Assembly: GCA_014860005.1 (NCBI GenBank)
Contig: JACZKP010000156.1
Coordinates: 1 to 64,000, forward strand
Length of the DNA: 64,000 nt
Direction of reading: 5' to 3'
Source: Verrucomicrobiota bacterium
Lineage (GTDB): Bacteria > Verrucomicrobiota > Verrucomicrobiae > Limisphaerales > UBA11358
Shown here: one piece after another, positions 32,903-41,127 of the stretch
Numbering within the stretch: position 1 is the first letter of the stretch
Layout of the letters: every line of letters starts with the position of its first letter
Translations under genes and position numbers: made by a program
The notes under the pieces: model-generated
What the model was told of the DNA's origin: nothing
The model's database searches: none
What the model saw: only the letters and a program-made list of their open reading frames with translations

Positions 32903-33364
32903 CTATCGGCTTTGCTGCCAGTTGTTGATGTCGTCTTCCGTGCCTTCACGTCCGTCGAAGCCCATGGACGACAGGTCATAAGAGTTGGGGTTGTTCCTGC
33001 CCGGACATTCGTAAAGGTAGGCCCGGCCCCATGGATCGAGCGGAATGCCGCCTTTCTCTTCAAGATACGGCCCGCGCCAGTTCTGCGCCTCATTCGGCGG
33101 CTGAATCAGCATCAACAAACCGTCCTTGCCCTTCGGGTAATAGCCATTGTCCACCTCGAACGCACTCAACGCCGTGCTGAACGCCGCAATTTGCGTTTTG
33201 GCCGCAGTCTGGCGCGCCTGCTCGCCACGGTTGGCAAACTTGGGCACCACGATAGCCGCGAGGATGCCCAGAATCACCAGCACCAAAAGCAGTTCAATCA
33301 ACGTGAAGCCGGCCTGGCGACGATTTCGGATTTCAGATTTCGGATTTCGGATTTGAGTTTTCAT
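32903..33364 (-). CDS. gspG: GspG major pseudopilin
   Basis: This 153-residue protein is the main pseudopilus subunit. The prepilin site and helix GFTLIELLLVLVILGILAAI are followed by VVPKFANRGEQARQTAAKTQ, the conserved pattern YYPKGKDGLLMLIQPP, and GPYLEEKGGIPLDPWGRAYL, all diagnostic for GspG. The C-terminal DLSSMGFDGREGTEDDINNW contains the calcium-binding loop of the family. The leader (MKTQIRNPKSEIRNRRQA) has 18 residues against the usual six to ten; its DNA is a run of ATTTCGGATTTC-like units read on the opposite strand. The ATG at 33364 lies 23 bases after gspF. Confidence 0.95.
   Translation of the reverse strand: MKTQIRNPKSEIRNRRQAGFTLIELLLVLVILGILAAIVVPKFANRGEQARQTAAKTQIAAFSTALSAFEVDNGYYPKGKDGLLMLIQPPNEAQNWRGPYLEEKGGIPLDPWGRAYLYECPGRNNPNSYDLSSMGFDGREGTEDDINNWQQSR
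33321..33360. repeat. ATTTCGG-type tandem repeat encoding the GspG leader
   Basis: The + strand reads as adjacent near-copies of ATTTCGG and ATTTCAG units. Read on the minus strand they give the leader residues RNPKSEIRN. A more degenerate run of the same motif lies at about 31800-31858 and encodes the start of the GspJ leader. Confidence 0.7.
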
Positions 33365-33387
33365 GATTTGAAAAGCGGTTGGACAAA

Positions 33388-34686
33388 TTACTTGATGTGA
33401 TCCTGCAACGTGAAAATCGGGATGACCATGCCGATGAAAATTGTGCCGATGAATGCCGCGATGAAGAACAACATCAACGGTTCGGTCATCGCGACGGCGG
33501 TCTTGAGTTGCCGGTCCAAGTCGCCTTCCGTCACGTTGGCGATGCGGACGAGTTCGGCATCGAGCTTGCCACTCTCCTCGGCCACGGAAATCATTTCGAG
33601 CACCGACCCGGGAAACAACGCGCGACATTCTCCCAGGCTCGTGCCCAGCGCCTTGCCTTCCTTTACGCGCTCAATCGAGTTGGCCACCGCGTCCACCAGA
33701 ATTTGGTTGCCGATGGAGCGCCGCGCGACATTTAACCCATTGATCAACGGCACCCCCGCACCCAACAGCGTGCCGAGCATGCGGCAGAAGCGCGACATGG
33801 CGAATTGCGCAACGAGGCTGCCGATGACCGGCGTGCGGAGAATCAAACCTTCCCAGGCGCGCCGACCCACCGGTGAAACGATCCAGGCGCGAGCCAGTAG
33901 AATCGCAATGACGGCCACCACGGCGACGAGCAATCCATACGAGCGCACCACGTCACTCACGCCCACGATGATCTGAGTCAGGATGGGCAGTTCGGCCCCA
34001 AAGCCGCTGAAAAGCGTTTGGAATCTAGGGATAAAGTACACCATCAGAAAAACCACCACGCCCAACGCCAGCACGAGCAGGATGGCGGGATAAAGCAGTG
34101 CCGCCATCACCTTGCCGCGCATTTCCTTTTCGCGCGCTTGAAAGTCCGCGATTTGACTGAGCACCAAGTCCAGGAAACCGCCCGTTTCACCCGCCTCAAC
34201 CATCGCGGTATAAACCCGCGGAAAGGTTTCCGGCGATTTGCTCATCGCGTCCGCCAGCGACATGCCGTCCACCACAAGATCGTGAACTTCCTTCCATTTG
34301 GCTTTGGCGACTGGATTTCCCGCTTCCCGCTGGAGAATCACCAGCGCACGGCTCAAGGGCACACCCGCCGCCAGCAAACTGGAAAGCAGACGGGTGAAGT
34401 TCTCGAGCAAGCGGGCGGAGATTCGTCCCGAGCCGAAAGAAGGTTTCAGGCCGGGTTCAGCAGCGGCGGTTTCGCCCGCGGTCGCGCCGTCGCCTGTATT
34501 TCCCGTGGAAGTGTTAGCCGTTCCCACGAGTGATTTGCGCTTTCCGTTCAAGCCTTCCCGCAATGTGATGGGGCGCAGACTCTGGCTTTCCATGAGGCGA
34601 AATGCTTCGCCACGCCCGCCGGCCTCGATCTGCCCTTCGGTGATTCTGCCGTCCGCGGCGACTGCCTTGTAGCGAAAGGTAGGCAT
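33388..34686 (-). CDS. gspF: GspF inner-membrane platform protein
   Basis: This 432-residue polytopic protein starts MPTFRYKAVAADGRITEGQI, the standard GspF/PilC opening. After an Ala/Thr/Gly-rich linker it has two copies of the T2SSF domain: LLENFTRLLSSLLAAGVPLS with FPRVYTAMVEAGETGGFLDL, and FAMSRFCRMLGTLLGAGVPL with FPGSVLEMISVAEESGKLDA. Three membrane helices are visible, including the conserved C-terminal one (TEPLMLFFIAAFIGTIFIGM). It forms the membrane platform on which the GspE ATPase acts. The ATG at 34686 is preferred over the longer frame, whose extra codons come from a repeat in the spacer. Confidence 0.94.
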   Translation of the reverse strand: MPTFRYKAVAADGRITEGQIEAGGRGEAFRLMESQSLRPITLREGLNGKRKSLVGTANTSTGNTGDGATAGETAAAEPGLKPSFGSGRISARLLENFTRLLSSLLAAGVPLSRALVILQREAGNPVAKAKWKEVHDLVVDGMSLADAMSKSPETFPRVYTAMVEAGETGGFLDLVLSQIADFQAREKEMRGKVMAALLYPAILLVLALGVVVFLMVYFIPRFQTLFSGFGAELPILTQIIVGVSDVVRSYGLLVAVVAVIAILLARAWIVSPVGRRAWEGLILRTPVIGSLVAQFAMSRFCRMLGTLLGAGVPLINGLNVARRSIGNQILVDAVANSIERVKEGKALGTSLGECRALFPGSVLEMISVAEESGKLDAELVRIANVTEGDLDRQLKTAVAMTEPLMLFFIAAFIGTIFIGMVIPIFTLQDHIK

Positions 34687-34699
34687 GGTTAATGAGGAA

Positions 34700-34798
34700 A
34701 ACATCCAACATCCAGCAGCGAACATCGAACATCCAAAGCACCGACCTCGCCGCCATTGGGCGTCGGGCGTTGACTGTTGGCGGTTGGCTGTTTCATTG
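34700..34798. repeat. Low-complexity repeats in the gspE-gspF spacer
   Basis: Two degenerate tandem runs lie between gspE and gspF. One has AACATCCAACATCCAGCAGC and then AACATCGAACATCC units (about 34700-34736), and the other has GGCGTTGACTGTTGGCGGTT-like units (about 34765-34795). They are translated in none of the genes I call. Similar runs are, as I recall, scattered in Verrucomicrobia and Planctomycetes genomes. Confidence 0.6.
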
Positions 34799-34807
34799 CC
34801 TTCGATG

Positions 34808-36571
34808 TCAAGGTCGCTTCAGCGCAATGCTGTGCGGTGCGCTTTGTTCCGCTTCGTCGGCGGCTTGGTCCATCGCCAGGGAAACTTCCTTGGCGGTCGT
34901 CACGCTCAAGACTTCGTCCACTGTGGTAACGCCGAGGCGCACCAATCGCCAGCCGTCTTCGGCCAGGGTTTTCATGCCGGCGCGGCGCGCGGCGTCGCGA
35001 ACCTGATCGCTCGAGGCGTTGCGTAACACAAGTTGACGGATTTCGTTGTCTGAATCCATCCACTCGAAGATGGCACGCCGGCCGTAGAAACCCGTGTTGC
35101 GACATTCACGGCAGCCGACGGATTTGTAAATGGTTGTGTCCGCGGGAATGCCCAGTCGCACTTTAAGCGCCTGGGCGGTGGGTGAATCGTCCACCTGTTT
35201 GCAGCGGGCGCATAACACCCGCACCAACCGCTGAGCGAGCACGGCTTCCAGGGAGGAAGCCACCAGATAAGGTTCCACGCCCATGTCCACCAACCGCGTA
35301 ACCGCACCTGGCGCGTCGTTGGTGTGCAGGGTGGAAAAAACGAGATGACCGGTCAGGGACGATTGCACGGCGATCTGCGCGGTTTCCTTGTCGCGAATCT
35401 CACCGACGAGAATCACGTCTGGATCGTGGCGCAATATCGAGCGCAGTCCGCGGGCGAACGTCAGACCGGCCTTCTCGGAAACCTGAATCTGATTGACGCC
35501 CTTGAGTTGATACTCGACCGGGTCTTCAATCGTAATGATCTTGCGGACGGAATCATTGATCTCGTTAAGCGCGGTGTAAAGCGTTGAGGTTTTGCCGCTG
35601 CCCGTCGGGCCTGTGACAAGGACAATGCCGTGCGGTAGTTCGAGGACATGCTGAAAGCACTTATATTCGCGCGGGTCCATGCCCAACTCGCCCATGCCCA
35701 TCAGCGTGGCGTTCTGCCGCAACAAACGCATGACCACCGCTTCGCCATGCAGCATCGGAATGACGGAAACGCGGATGTCCACTTCACTCGCATCAATTCG
35801 GATTTTGATGCGGCCATCCTGCGGCAGGCGTTTCTCAGCGATGTTGAGATGACTGAGGATTTTTACGCGCGAAACGATGGCGGGTTGGAATCGTTTCAAC
35901 TGTCCCGGCACAGGCACGTCCTGCAACACGCCGTCAATGCGGTAACGAATGCGGAATTCGTCCTCAAATGGCTCCAGGTGAATATCCGACGCGCGCAACT
36001 CGATGGCGTCGCGCAGGACCTGGTTGACGAAACGGATGATCGAGGCGTCCTCTGCCGCGCTGTCGAGGTCGGTGTCCTCTAGTTTATCCTCGTCCACCAC
36101 CTGGAAAGGCGTCTCCTCCTCCAACGAGCCGATGGTGTCTGCGCCGACGCCCAAGCGCTTCTTCATTTCGCGCTGGATGGCTTCGGCGGGAGCCAACACG
36201 GGTTTGAGGCGCAGGCCGGTCAGCGTCTTGAGTGAATCCAAACCCTGCGTGGCAAAGAGCCGGCTGGTGGCGACCTCGACGGTGCCGTTCGTGCGCCGCA
36301 GTGGCAGCAACTCCTCCTTGAGCAGGACGCGCGCGGGGAACAGGGAGAGCAGTTCGCGGTCTGGCTCGACGTCGTCGAGCGTAGTGTAAGCGAGGCCGTA
36401 CTCGCCAGCCAGCCAGCGGAGGACGTCCTCCTCAGTATTGAAGGAGGTCTTGCCACCGCTGGCCGTCTGCCGTCCCAAGGTCTCCGCGTCGAGCGCGGAC
36501 AATTGCCGTGCGGCAACCATCCGCTCGAGCAGCGGCGTCAAGGACGGGTTTTGCGTTACGGTCTCGCTCAC
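34808..36571 (-). CDS. gspE: GspE secretion ATPase
   Basis: This 587-residue ATPase powers pseudopilus assembly from the cytoplasmic face. It has an N1E-type domain (about 1-145), a linker, an N2E domain (DAIELRASDIHLEPFEDEFR) and the RecA-like core with Walker A GPTGSGKTSTLYTALNEI, an Asp box around IITIEDPVEYQLKGVNQIQV, Walker B GLRSILRHDPDVILVGEIRD and the His box GHLVFSTLHTNDA. The tetracysteine zinc domain is present (CARC and CREC). The start is GTG at 36571. It is the first gene of the secretion operon, which then runs uninterrupted for about 14 kb. The family also includes PilB, but gene order and the pseudopilin set favour type II secretion. Confidence 0.95.
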   Translation of the reverse strand: MSETVTQNPSLTPLLERMVAARQLSALDAETLGRQTASGGKTSFNTEEDVLRWLAGEYGLAYTTLDDVEPDRELLSLFPARVLLKEELLPLRRTNGTVEVATSRLFATQGLDSLKTLTGLRLKPVLAPAEAIQREMKKRLGVGADTIGSLEEETPFQVVDEDKLEDTDLDSAAEDASIIRFVNQVLRDAIELRASDIHLEPFEDEFRIRYRIDGVLQDVPVPGQLKRFQPAIVSRVKILSHLNIAEKRLPQDGRIKIRIDASEVDIRVSVIPMLHGEAVVMRLLRQNATLMGMGELGMDPREYKCFQHVLELPHGIVLVTGPTGSGKTSTLYTALNEINDSVRKIITIEDPVEYQLKGVNQIQVSEKAGLTFARGLRSILRHDPDVILVGEIRDKETAQIAVQSSLTGHLVFSTLHTNDAPGAVTRLVDMGVEPYLVASSLEAVLAQRLVRVLCARCKQVDDSPTAQALKVRLGIPADTTIYKSVGCRECRNTGFYGRRAIFEWMDSDNEIRQLVLRNASSDQVRDAARRAGMKTLAEDGWRLVRLGVTTVDEVLSVTTAKEVSLAMDQAADEAEQSAPHSIALKRP

Positions 36572-36604
36572 GACTTGAGATCTTGCGGGTTAACGAGTCA
36601 GGAT

Positions 36605-37171
36605 TCAGTTGATCAGACCCATCATGACAGCGACCGCCTCTTGCTGAACCGAAAGGACTTTCTGGAGGTCAGCCTGGGCCGATTCCAAAGCCACCTGACG
36701 GGCTTTGCGGGAATCGCGATACTTCTGCATAGCGGACTTCAACTCAGCCGCGGACGCCTTAGAGTCAATGGCCTTCCGCAAGGCTTCGGCTTCCACGTTC
36801 GGCTCACCGCCGCGGAATCCGCCGCGCCGCTCCTGATCGCCACCGCGATTGGGTTCGTTATCACCGCCGGGCCGCCCCCCGCGCATGAACCCTGCGCCGC
36901 CGCCGAACCCGACCTGTCGGCGGGCGTCCATGACTTTGGTAACGCGATCTGAAATAATTTTCCATTCAGCGTCATCGGTCACGGCCATCTGGTTGCGAAT
37001 GCCTTCCAGCATGCGCTGCTGCATTTCGGCGGGGTCGAAGTTGCCGCCGCCGCCCGGTCCTCGGCGACCCTGCCCTTGTCCACGTTGATTGTCCTGCGCC
37101 ATGAGACTGCCAGTGCTCGCGATCATGCCGACGGCCAGACCGGCCATTACCAACCATTGATTGACTTTCAT
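36605..37171 (-). CDS. Exported Gly/Arg-rich protein of unknown function
   Basis: This 188-residue protein has a clear signal peptide (MKVNQWLVMAGLAVGMIAST, then GSLMAQ). Low-complexity RGQGQGRRGPGGGG and GGDQERRGGFRGG stretches flank a helical segment (AEMQQRMLEGIRNQMAVTDD, then EWKIISDRVTKVMDARRQVG). A C-terminal helical region is rich in Ala and Lys (SAAELKSAMQKYRDSRKARQ). The two helical parts recall periplasmic Spy/CpxP-type helical proteins, but no motif proves this. It lies 33 bases upstream of gspE on the same strand and could be co-transcribed with it. It is divergent from the CvpA-like gene. Confidence 0.7.
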   Translation of the reverse strand: MKVNQWLVMAGLAVGMIASTGSLMAQDNQRGQGQGRRGPGGGGNFDPAEMQQRMLEGIRNQMAVTDDAEWKIISDRVTKVMDARRQVGFGGGAGFMRGGRPGGDNEPNRGGDQERRGGFRGGEPNVEAEALRKAIDSKASAAELKSAMQKYRDSRKARQVALESAQADLQKVLSVQQEAVAVMMGLIN

Positions 37172-37495
37172 TTGTTTGTTCTCCTGCTGCGGTTGTTACT
37201 GTGTTTGTTTTATTGGGACAGAGCCGCACATCAGCGACTCTGAATGTTTGACGAGTTTCCTATCGCACGCAACATGCCAACGTGAAAAAGCGATGATTGC
37301 GAGGTCTTTACCCGCCGCAACGCGCAGATATTGCTCAACTCAACCATTTCATCTGCGCAGATTTTGCGCGGCATCCGTTTAGTTTGTGCGAGGTCATTCG
37401 GAGTTCTCCGGCTATAGGATTCGGGCTGGCTGAAAATAGAATGGAACCCAAATTTTCTGCGTGCTTTTTCGCGACAAGTCTTCTAACAGAACAGC
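37172..37495. other. Divergent promoter region
   Basis: These 324 bases separate the exported Gly/Arg-rich gene (minus) from the CvpA-like gene (plus) and must hold both promoters. It is more AT-rich than its surroundings, especially near 37200 and 37430. I see no strong hairpin, no palindromic operator and no reading frame of interest. Confidence 0.5.
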
Positions 37496-38710
37496 ATGAC
37501 AATATGGCTTCTGGCAATCGTGTTGTTGGCGTCGCTCGCGGGCCTGGGTTACCGGCAAGGCGCCATTCGCGTAGCATTCTCCCTGGTCGGCATCATCATC
37601 GCGGCCATGCTGGCGGTGCCGTTGGGTAAATTCGTCATGCCAGCCCTCAAAGCGCTCGGCGTGGCAAATCCGGTTCTGCTGTGGGCGCTCCCACCGTTTG
37701 TCGTGTTTGTCGTGGTGCTCGCGGCCTTCAAGATCGGGGCACTCACCGTGCATCAAAAAGTGGATGTTTATTACAAATACAAAGCGGGCGACTTGCGACT
37801 GGCGCTTTTTGAACGCCTCAATGCCCGGCTGGGTTTGTGTCTCGGCCTGGTCAACGGGTTGGTCTATCTGATCCTGCTATCCTTTGTCATTCATGCCTTC
37901 AGCTATTGGACGGTACAAGTGGCCACCTCCGATGAAGATCCGCGCGGGATGCGGATTCTAAACCGCTTGGGGCGGGATCTGCAAAGCACCGGGATGTCGC
38001 GCGTAGCCGGCGCGGTGTCTTCCCTGCCTGACGATTATTACGAGACGGCGGACCTGACGGGATTGATTTATCAGAACCCGCTCACCGAAGCACGGCTGTC
38101 GCGGTATCCGGGCTTCATCTCGCTCGGACTGCGACCCGATTTCCAGGCGCTGGGTCAGGACGAAGCCTTCAAAAACATGCGTCTCACTCAGACCTCCATG
38201 CGGCAGGTCATGGCCCATCCGACCGTCGAGCCAATTGTGAAAGACCCGGCCACGCTCCGTCTCATCTGGGACACGCTCAAACCAGACTTGAAGGATGTGG
38301 AAAAGTTTCTCCGCGAAGGCAAGTCGGACAATTATACGGAAGAGATTCTTGGCCGATGGCAGTTTGATGTCGGCGCCTCCGCGGCGGCGTACCGAAGGTC
38401 GCGACCGACGCTTCCCGCGGCTGAGGTTCAGAAGTTCCGGCGCTTCCTGGCAGATCGCTATGCCCGGACCACCCTGATTGCCGGCCCGGACCATCAGATG
38501 GTAATTCGCAATCTTCCGCAACTCCAGCAACAGCCTAACCAGCCTCCAACTGCCGAACTGCAAACGCTTGAGGGCAAGTGGCAGAAAACCAACGGCGATT
38601 ACGAATTTGATTTGGCCGGTGGCACGGACCGACGAACGGCGCGAATTGAAAGTGGACGGTTGGTTATGTCCGGCGACAACATCGCCATCGTGCTTATGAA
38701 GGAAGATTGA
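37496..38710 (+). CDS. CvpA-like membrane protein with C-terminal soluble domain
   Basis: This 404-residue protein begins with a CvpA-type membrane domain of four helices (LLAIVLLASLAGLGYRQGAI, VGIIIAAMLAVPLGKFV, LLWALPPFVVFVVVLAAFKI, GLVNGLVYLILLSFVIHAFS). A soluble region of about 240 residues follows, with helices (LRLIWDTLKPDLKDVEKFLR) and a C-terminal beta-rich unit (TLEGKWQKTNGDYEFDLAGG) like a small lipocalin-type barrel. CvpA proteins are linked to colicin V production and envelope stress; the exact function is unclear. The extra C-terminal half is not part of classical CvpA. It is a single gene with its own promoter region upstream. Confidence 0.75.
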   Translation: MTIWLLAIVLLASLAGLGYRQGAIRVAFSLVGIIIAAMLAVPLGKFVMPALKALGVANPVLLWALPPFVVFVVVLAAFKIGALTVHQKVDVYYKYKAGDLRLALFERLNARLGLCLGLVNGLVYLILLSFVIHAFSYWTVQVATSDEDPRGMRILNRLGRDLQSTGMSRVAGAVSSLPDDYYETADLTGLIYQNPLTEARLSRYPGFISLGLRPDFQALGQDEAFKNMRLTQTSMRQVMAHPTVEPIVKDPATLRLIWDTLKPDLKDVEKFLREGKSDNYTEEILGRWQFDVGASAAAYRRSRPTLPAAEVQKFRRFLADRYARTTLIAGPDHQMVIRNLPQLQQQPNQPPTAELQTLEGKWQKTNGDYEFDLAGGTDRRTARIESGRLVMSGDNIAIVLMKED

Positions 38711-38770
38711 AGCGCGCGATGGCTTGCGTGCGTGAGCCGACCCCGACCAACTCGAAGCACCGCAACAGAA

Positions 38771-39268
38771 TCAGCGACTTCCAAAAGGCTCGCTGGCTCG
38801 CATTGGTGGAAAATGCGGGATTCTGTCGAATAATGAACCTTCGAGGGGAATGAGGCTGTTCGAGATGGAGTTCGACCCTATCACCTCGCCAAGTTGACTG
38901 TTGTTTGCGGCAAAAGCCGAAACCGGCCGGGCGGTCGCCGAGTTGTCAGGTTCAATCCCCAGATTCCAAAGTGAATGGTTGTTTGGCGCCGGATTTGTAT
39001 CCATGAAGACGACGCCAGCCATGAGCAGGGCACAAATACCGCCACCCAAAGCCGCTGGCACCAATGGACGGTCGCCAAACCGACTCAGCAATCTCTCCAG
39101 CCACGAAGCGACTTGCAAACCGCCAACCACGCCTCCCGGGTCCCCAGCATTAATGCGGGCAAGGACCTGCCCGGAGAAATCGCTGAAATATCGCGGCGGC
39201 GGTTGTTCGTAGCGCTTTAGTTTGAGTAATCGCTGGAGCGAATCGAAGTTTTCCCGTTCGTCATTCAT
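38771..39268 (-). CDS. Putative anti-sigma factor, single membrane helix
   Basis: This 165-residue protein begins two bases after the stop of the ECF sigma gene, the usual place of an anti-sigma factor. Its N-terminal part is polar and helical (MNDERENFDSLQRLLKLKRY). Next come a segment with PPRYFSDFSGQVLARINAGD, a membrane helix at about 73-92 (PAALGGGICALLMAGVVFMD) and a C-terminal extracytoplasmic tail of about 70 residues, rich in Asn and Ser. No zinc-binding HxxxCxxC motif is present, so it is not a classical ZAS anti-sigma. The role is inferred from gene order and topology. The start at 39268 was taken because the longer frame overlaps the sigma gene. Confidence 0.7.
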   Translation of the reverse strand: MNDERENFDSLQRLLKLKRYEQPPPRYFSDFSGQVLARINAGDPGGVVGGLQVASWLERLLSRFGDRPLVPAALGGGICALLMAGVVFMDTNPAPNNHSLWNLGIEPDNSATARPVSAFAANNSQLGEVIGSNSISNSLIPLEGSLFDRIPHFPPMRASEPFGSR

Positions 39269-39270
39269 AG

Positions 39271-39939
39271 TCACTTCAAATAGTCTGCCAGTAGCGCCTG
39301 CAATTGTTGCCGTGCATAGAACAATCTCGACCGCACAGTGCCGATGTTGCAATCCATGATTTCCGCGATCTCGTCGTGCGGCAATCCCTGCACATCATGC
39401 AACGTGACCACCAATCTATGTGAATCCGACAGTTTCTGCATGGCCTCGTTCAATTTCTCCTGCAACTCGGCCAAGTTCACTTCGCGCCGCGGTGTCCGCT
39501 CAGAAACCAGTGCCACCAGGTCGGGATCGTGCTCCGCATTGAAGTCCAGATCATTCAGGCTCAGGTGAACCCGGTTTTTCCGCTGTTTAAGAAAATTGAT
39601 CGTCTTGTTGACCGCGATGCGGTAAATCCAAGTGTAGAAGCTCGACCCGCCTTTGAAAGACTTGAGCGCCTGGTAGCCCTTGATAAATGTCTCCTGAGCC
39701 AGATCGTTCGCATCCTCGTGGTTCGAGGTCATGTGATAGATCGTCGCGTAAATGCGCTCCTGATAGCGCCGGACCAGATCATCATACGCTCCCATGTCGC
39801 CTTGCCGAGCCCGTCGCACCAGGGATTGCTCTTCCGTGACTTCCTCCGCGACGCCAGTCTTCACTACATGCGGGGTCGGCAACGGCTCTGAAGTGCTTTC
39901 CGTAGCCGGTTCGGTCATAAGAGCAGTATTAAGGTTCAT
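39271..39939 (-). CDS. ECF sigma factor (RpoE-like)
   Basis: This 222-residue sigma factor has a long N-terminal polar extension (about 40 residues) before region 2 (LVRRARQGDMGAYDDLVRRY, YATIYHMTSNHEDANDLAQE, TFIKGYQALKSFKGGSSFYT with WIYRIAVNKTINFLKQRK). Region 4 follows (LSDSHRLVVTLHDVQGLPHD, then IAEIMDCNIGTVRSRLFYAR), complete with the helix-turn-helix. It directs RNA polymerase to stress or envelope promoters. Its ATG overlaps the TGA of the polyprenyl synthase gene (ATGA), and the putative anti-sigma gene follows within two bases. Confidence 0.93.
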   Translation of the reverse strand: MNLNTALMTEPATESTSEPLPTPHVVKTGVAEEVTEEQSLVRRARQGDMGAYDDLVRRYQERIYATIYHMTSNHEDANDLAQETFIKGYQALKSFKGGSSFYTWIYRIAVNKTINFLKQRKNRVHLSLNDLDFNAEHDPDLVALVSERTPRREVNLAELQEKLNEAMQKLSDSHRLVVTLHDVQGLPHDEIAEIMDCNIGTVRSRLFYARQQLQALLADYLK

Positions 39940-40982
39940 TCTGACAAAGCAGCCGTCTGACGCGACAGATAATCAGTCACCCCTAACAACCCGGCACGCC
40001 CGTTTGACTCGGGCAGTGTGAGGAGAATTTGACGCGCCTGCCCTAAGTACCGTTCAATTATTTCCAGCGTAGGCCCCAAGGTTTCGTACTGTGCCAGCAG
40101 TTCACTGACCCGCGGCAGCGAACCGGGCTGCCATTTCTGCACCAACTGCTCCAGTTTGACGCGATCGGCTGCGCTGGCCCGCTCCCAGGCCAGCAGGACC
40201 GGAAATGTCAGTTTGCCCTTCGCCAGATCGGTACCCAACGATTTCCCCGCCTTGGCTTCCGTGCCAAATAAATCCACGCAATCGTCATACACCTGATAGG
40301 CGGTTCCGAACGCCATGCCAAACTGACGCAGCGTGTTCCGCTCAGCAGGCGTGGCGTCGCTCAACACCGCGGCCAGCTCGCAGGACAACGCGAACAACTC
40401 GGCGGTCTTCATCTCGAGCACGCGAAAATACTCGCGGCGCGAACGATCGAAATTGCGCCGATGCTGTGTCTGCAGGATCTCGCCGGAACAGACGGTGTTG
40501 GTGGCCTTGGCTACTGCGCGGCATATTTCGGGAGTTGGAAAACTCGCTGCCAGCACCAAGGCCTGGGCAAACAGGCAGTCGCCAAAAAGCACGGCGATTT
40601 CATTGCCCCAGTTCGCGGCCAGGGTCAGTTGACCTCGGCGAATCTCAGCCTCGTCCATCACGTCGTCATGCACCAGCGTGGCCAGATGCACCATTTCGAT
40701 GATGGCAGCCACCGTGACGTGGGAATCATTGAGTTGGCCAAGGGATTTGGCCGCGAGCGCCACCAGCGTGGGACGCAGATGTTTGCCATTGCCGTTCAAC
40801 GCGTATTCGGCGTATTGGGCGATATTGGGGTCAAACTCGTTGACTTGTCGGGCAAGGCGATGACTAACTGCATCAAGAAATGGCTCGACCGGTTCCACGA
40901 TTTGCTTCCAGGAACCGACCAGGACGACAGGAGGAACTGCGGGGCCCGCCACCCCTCCCGCTTTTGATGCAGTAGCCAGCAT
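39936..40982 (-). CDS. Polyprenyl diphosphate synthase (long chain, trans)
   Basis: This 348-residue enzyme extends allylic diphosphates with isopentenyl diphosphate to make a long isoprenoid chain, most likely the quinone side chain. The substrate-binding motifs are intact: NGNGKHLRPTLVALAAKSLG near residue 70, the first Asp-rich motif LATLVHDDVMDEAEIRRG, the Lys/Thr segment EMKTAELFALSCELA, and the second Asp-rich motif YQVYDDCVDLFGTEAKAGKS with GTDLAKGKLTFPVLLA. The first motif has the DDxxD spacing of trans-prenyl synthases. The chain length cannot be predicted confidently. It is the first gene of a set with an ECF sigma and an anti-sigma-like gene. Confidence 0.92.
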   Translation of the reverse strand: MLATASKAGGVAGPAVPPVVLVGSWKQIVEPVEPFLDAVSHRLARQVNEFDPNIAQYAEYALNGNGKHLRPTLVALAAKSLGQLNDSHVTVAAIIEMVHLATLVHDDVMDEAEIRRGQLTLAANWGNEIAVLFGDCLFAQALVLAASFPTPEICRAVAKATNTVCSGEILQTQHRRNFDRSRREYFRVLEMKTAELFALSCELAAVLSDATPAERNTLRQFGMAFGTAYQVYDDCVDLFGTEAKAGKSLGTDLAKGKLTFPVLLAWERASAADRVKLEQLVQKWQPGSLPRVSELLAQYETLGPTLEIIERYLGQARQILLTLPESNGRAGLLGVTDYLSRQTAALSE

Positions 40983-41127
40983 GTGCTCAGAAATGTAGGG
41001 TTGCGCGCCAGCCTAGTCAAACTTGTTGTGCCCCTCACGGCGGGAATCCGTCGGGAAAATCCCAATCCCAAAGTCAGGCGGCAAAAATCTCCGTTCTCGT
41101 TTGCTCGGACTCCGCTATCTTTCCGGC

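Noticed and set aside
20723..36571. Type IV pilus instead of type II secretion
   Set aside because: The presence of GspH, I, J, K and GspG with its calcium loop and the absence of PilT, PilQ-type pilot genes and a PilA favour type II secretion.
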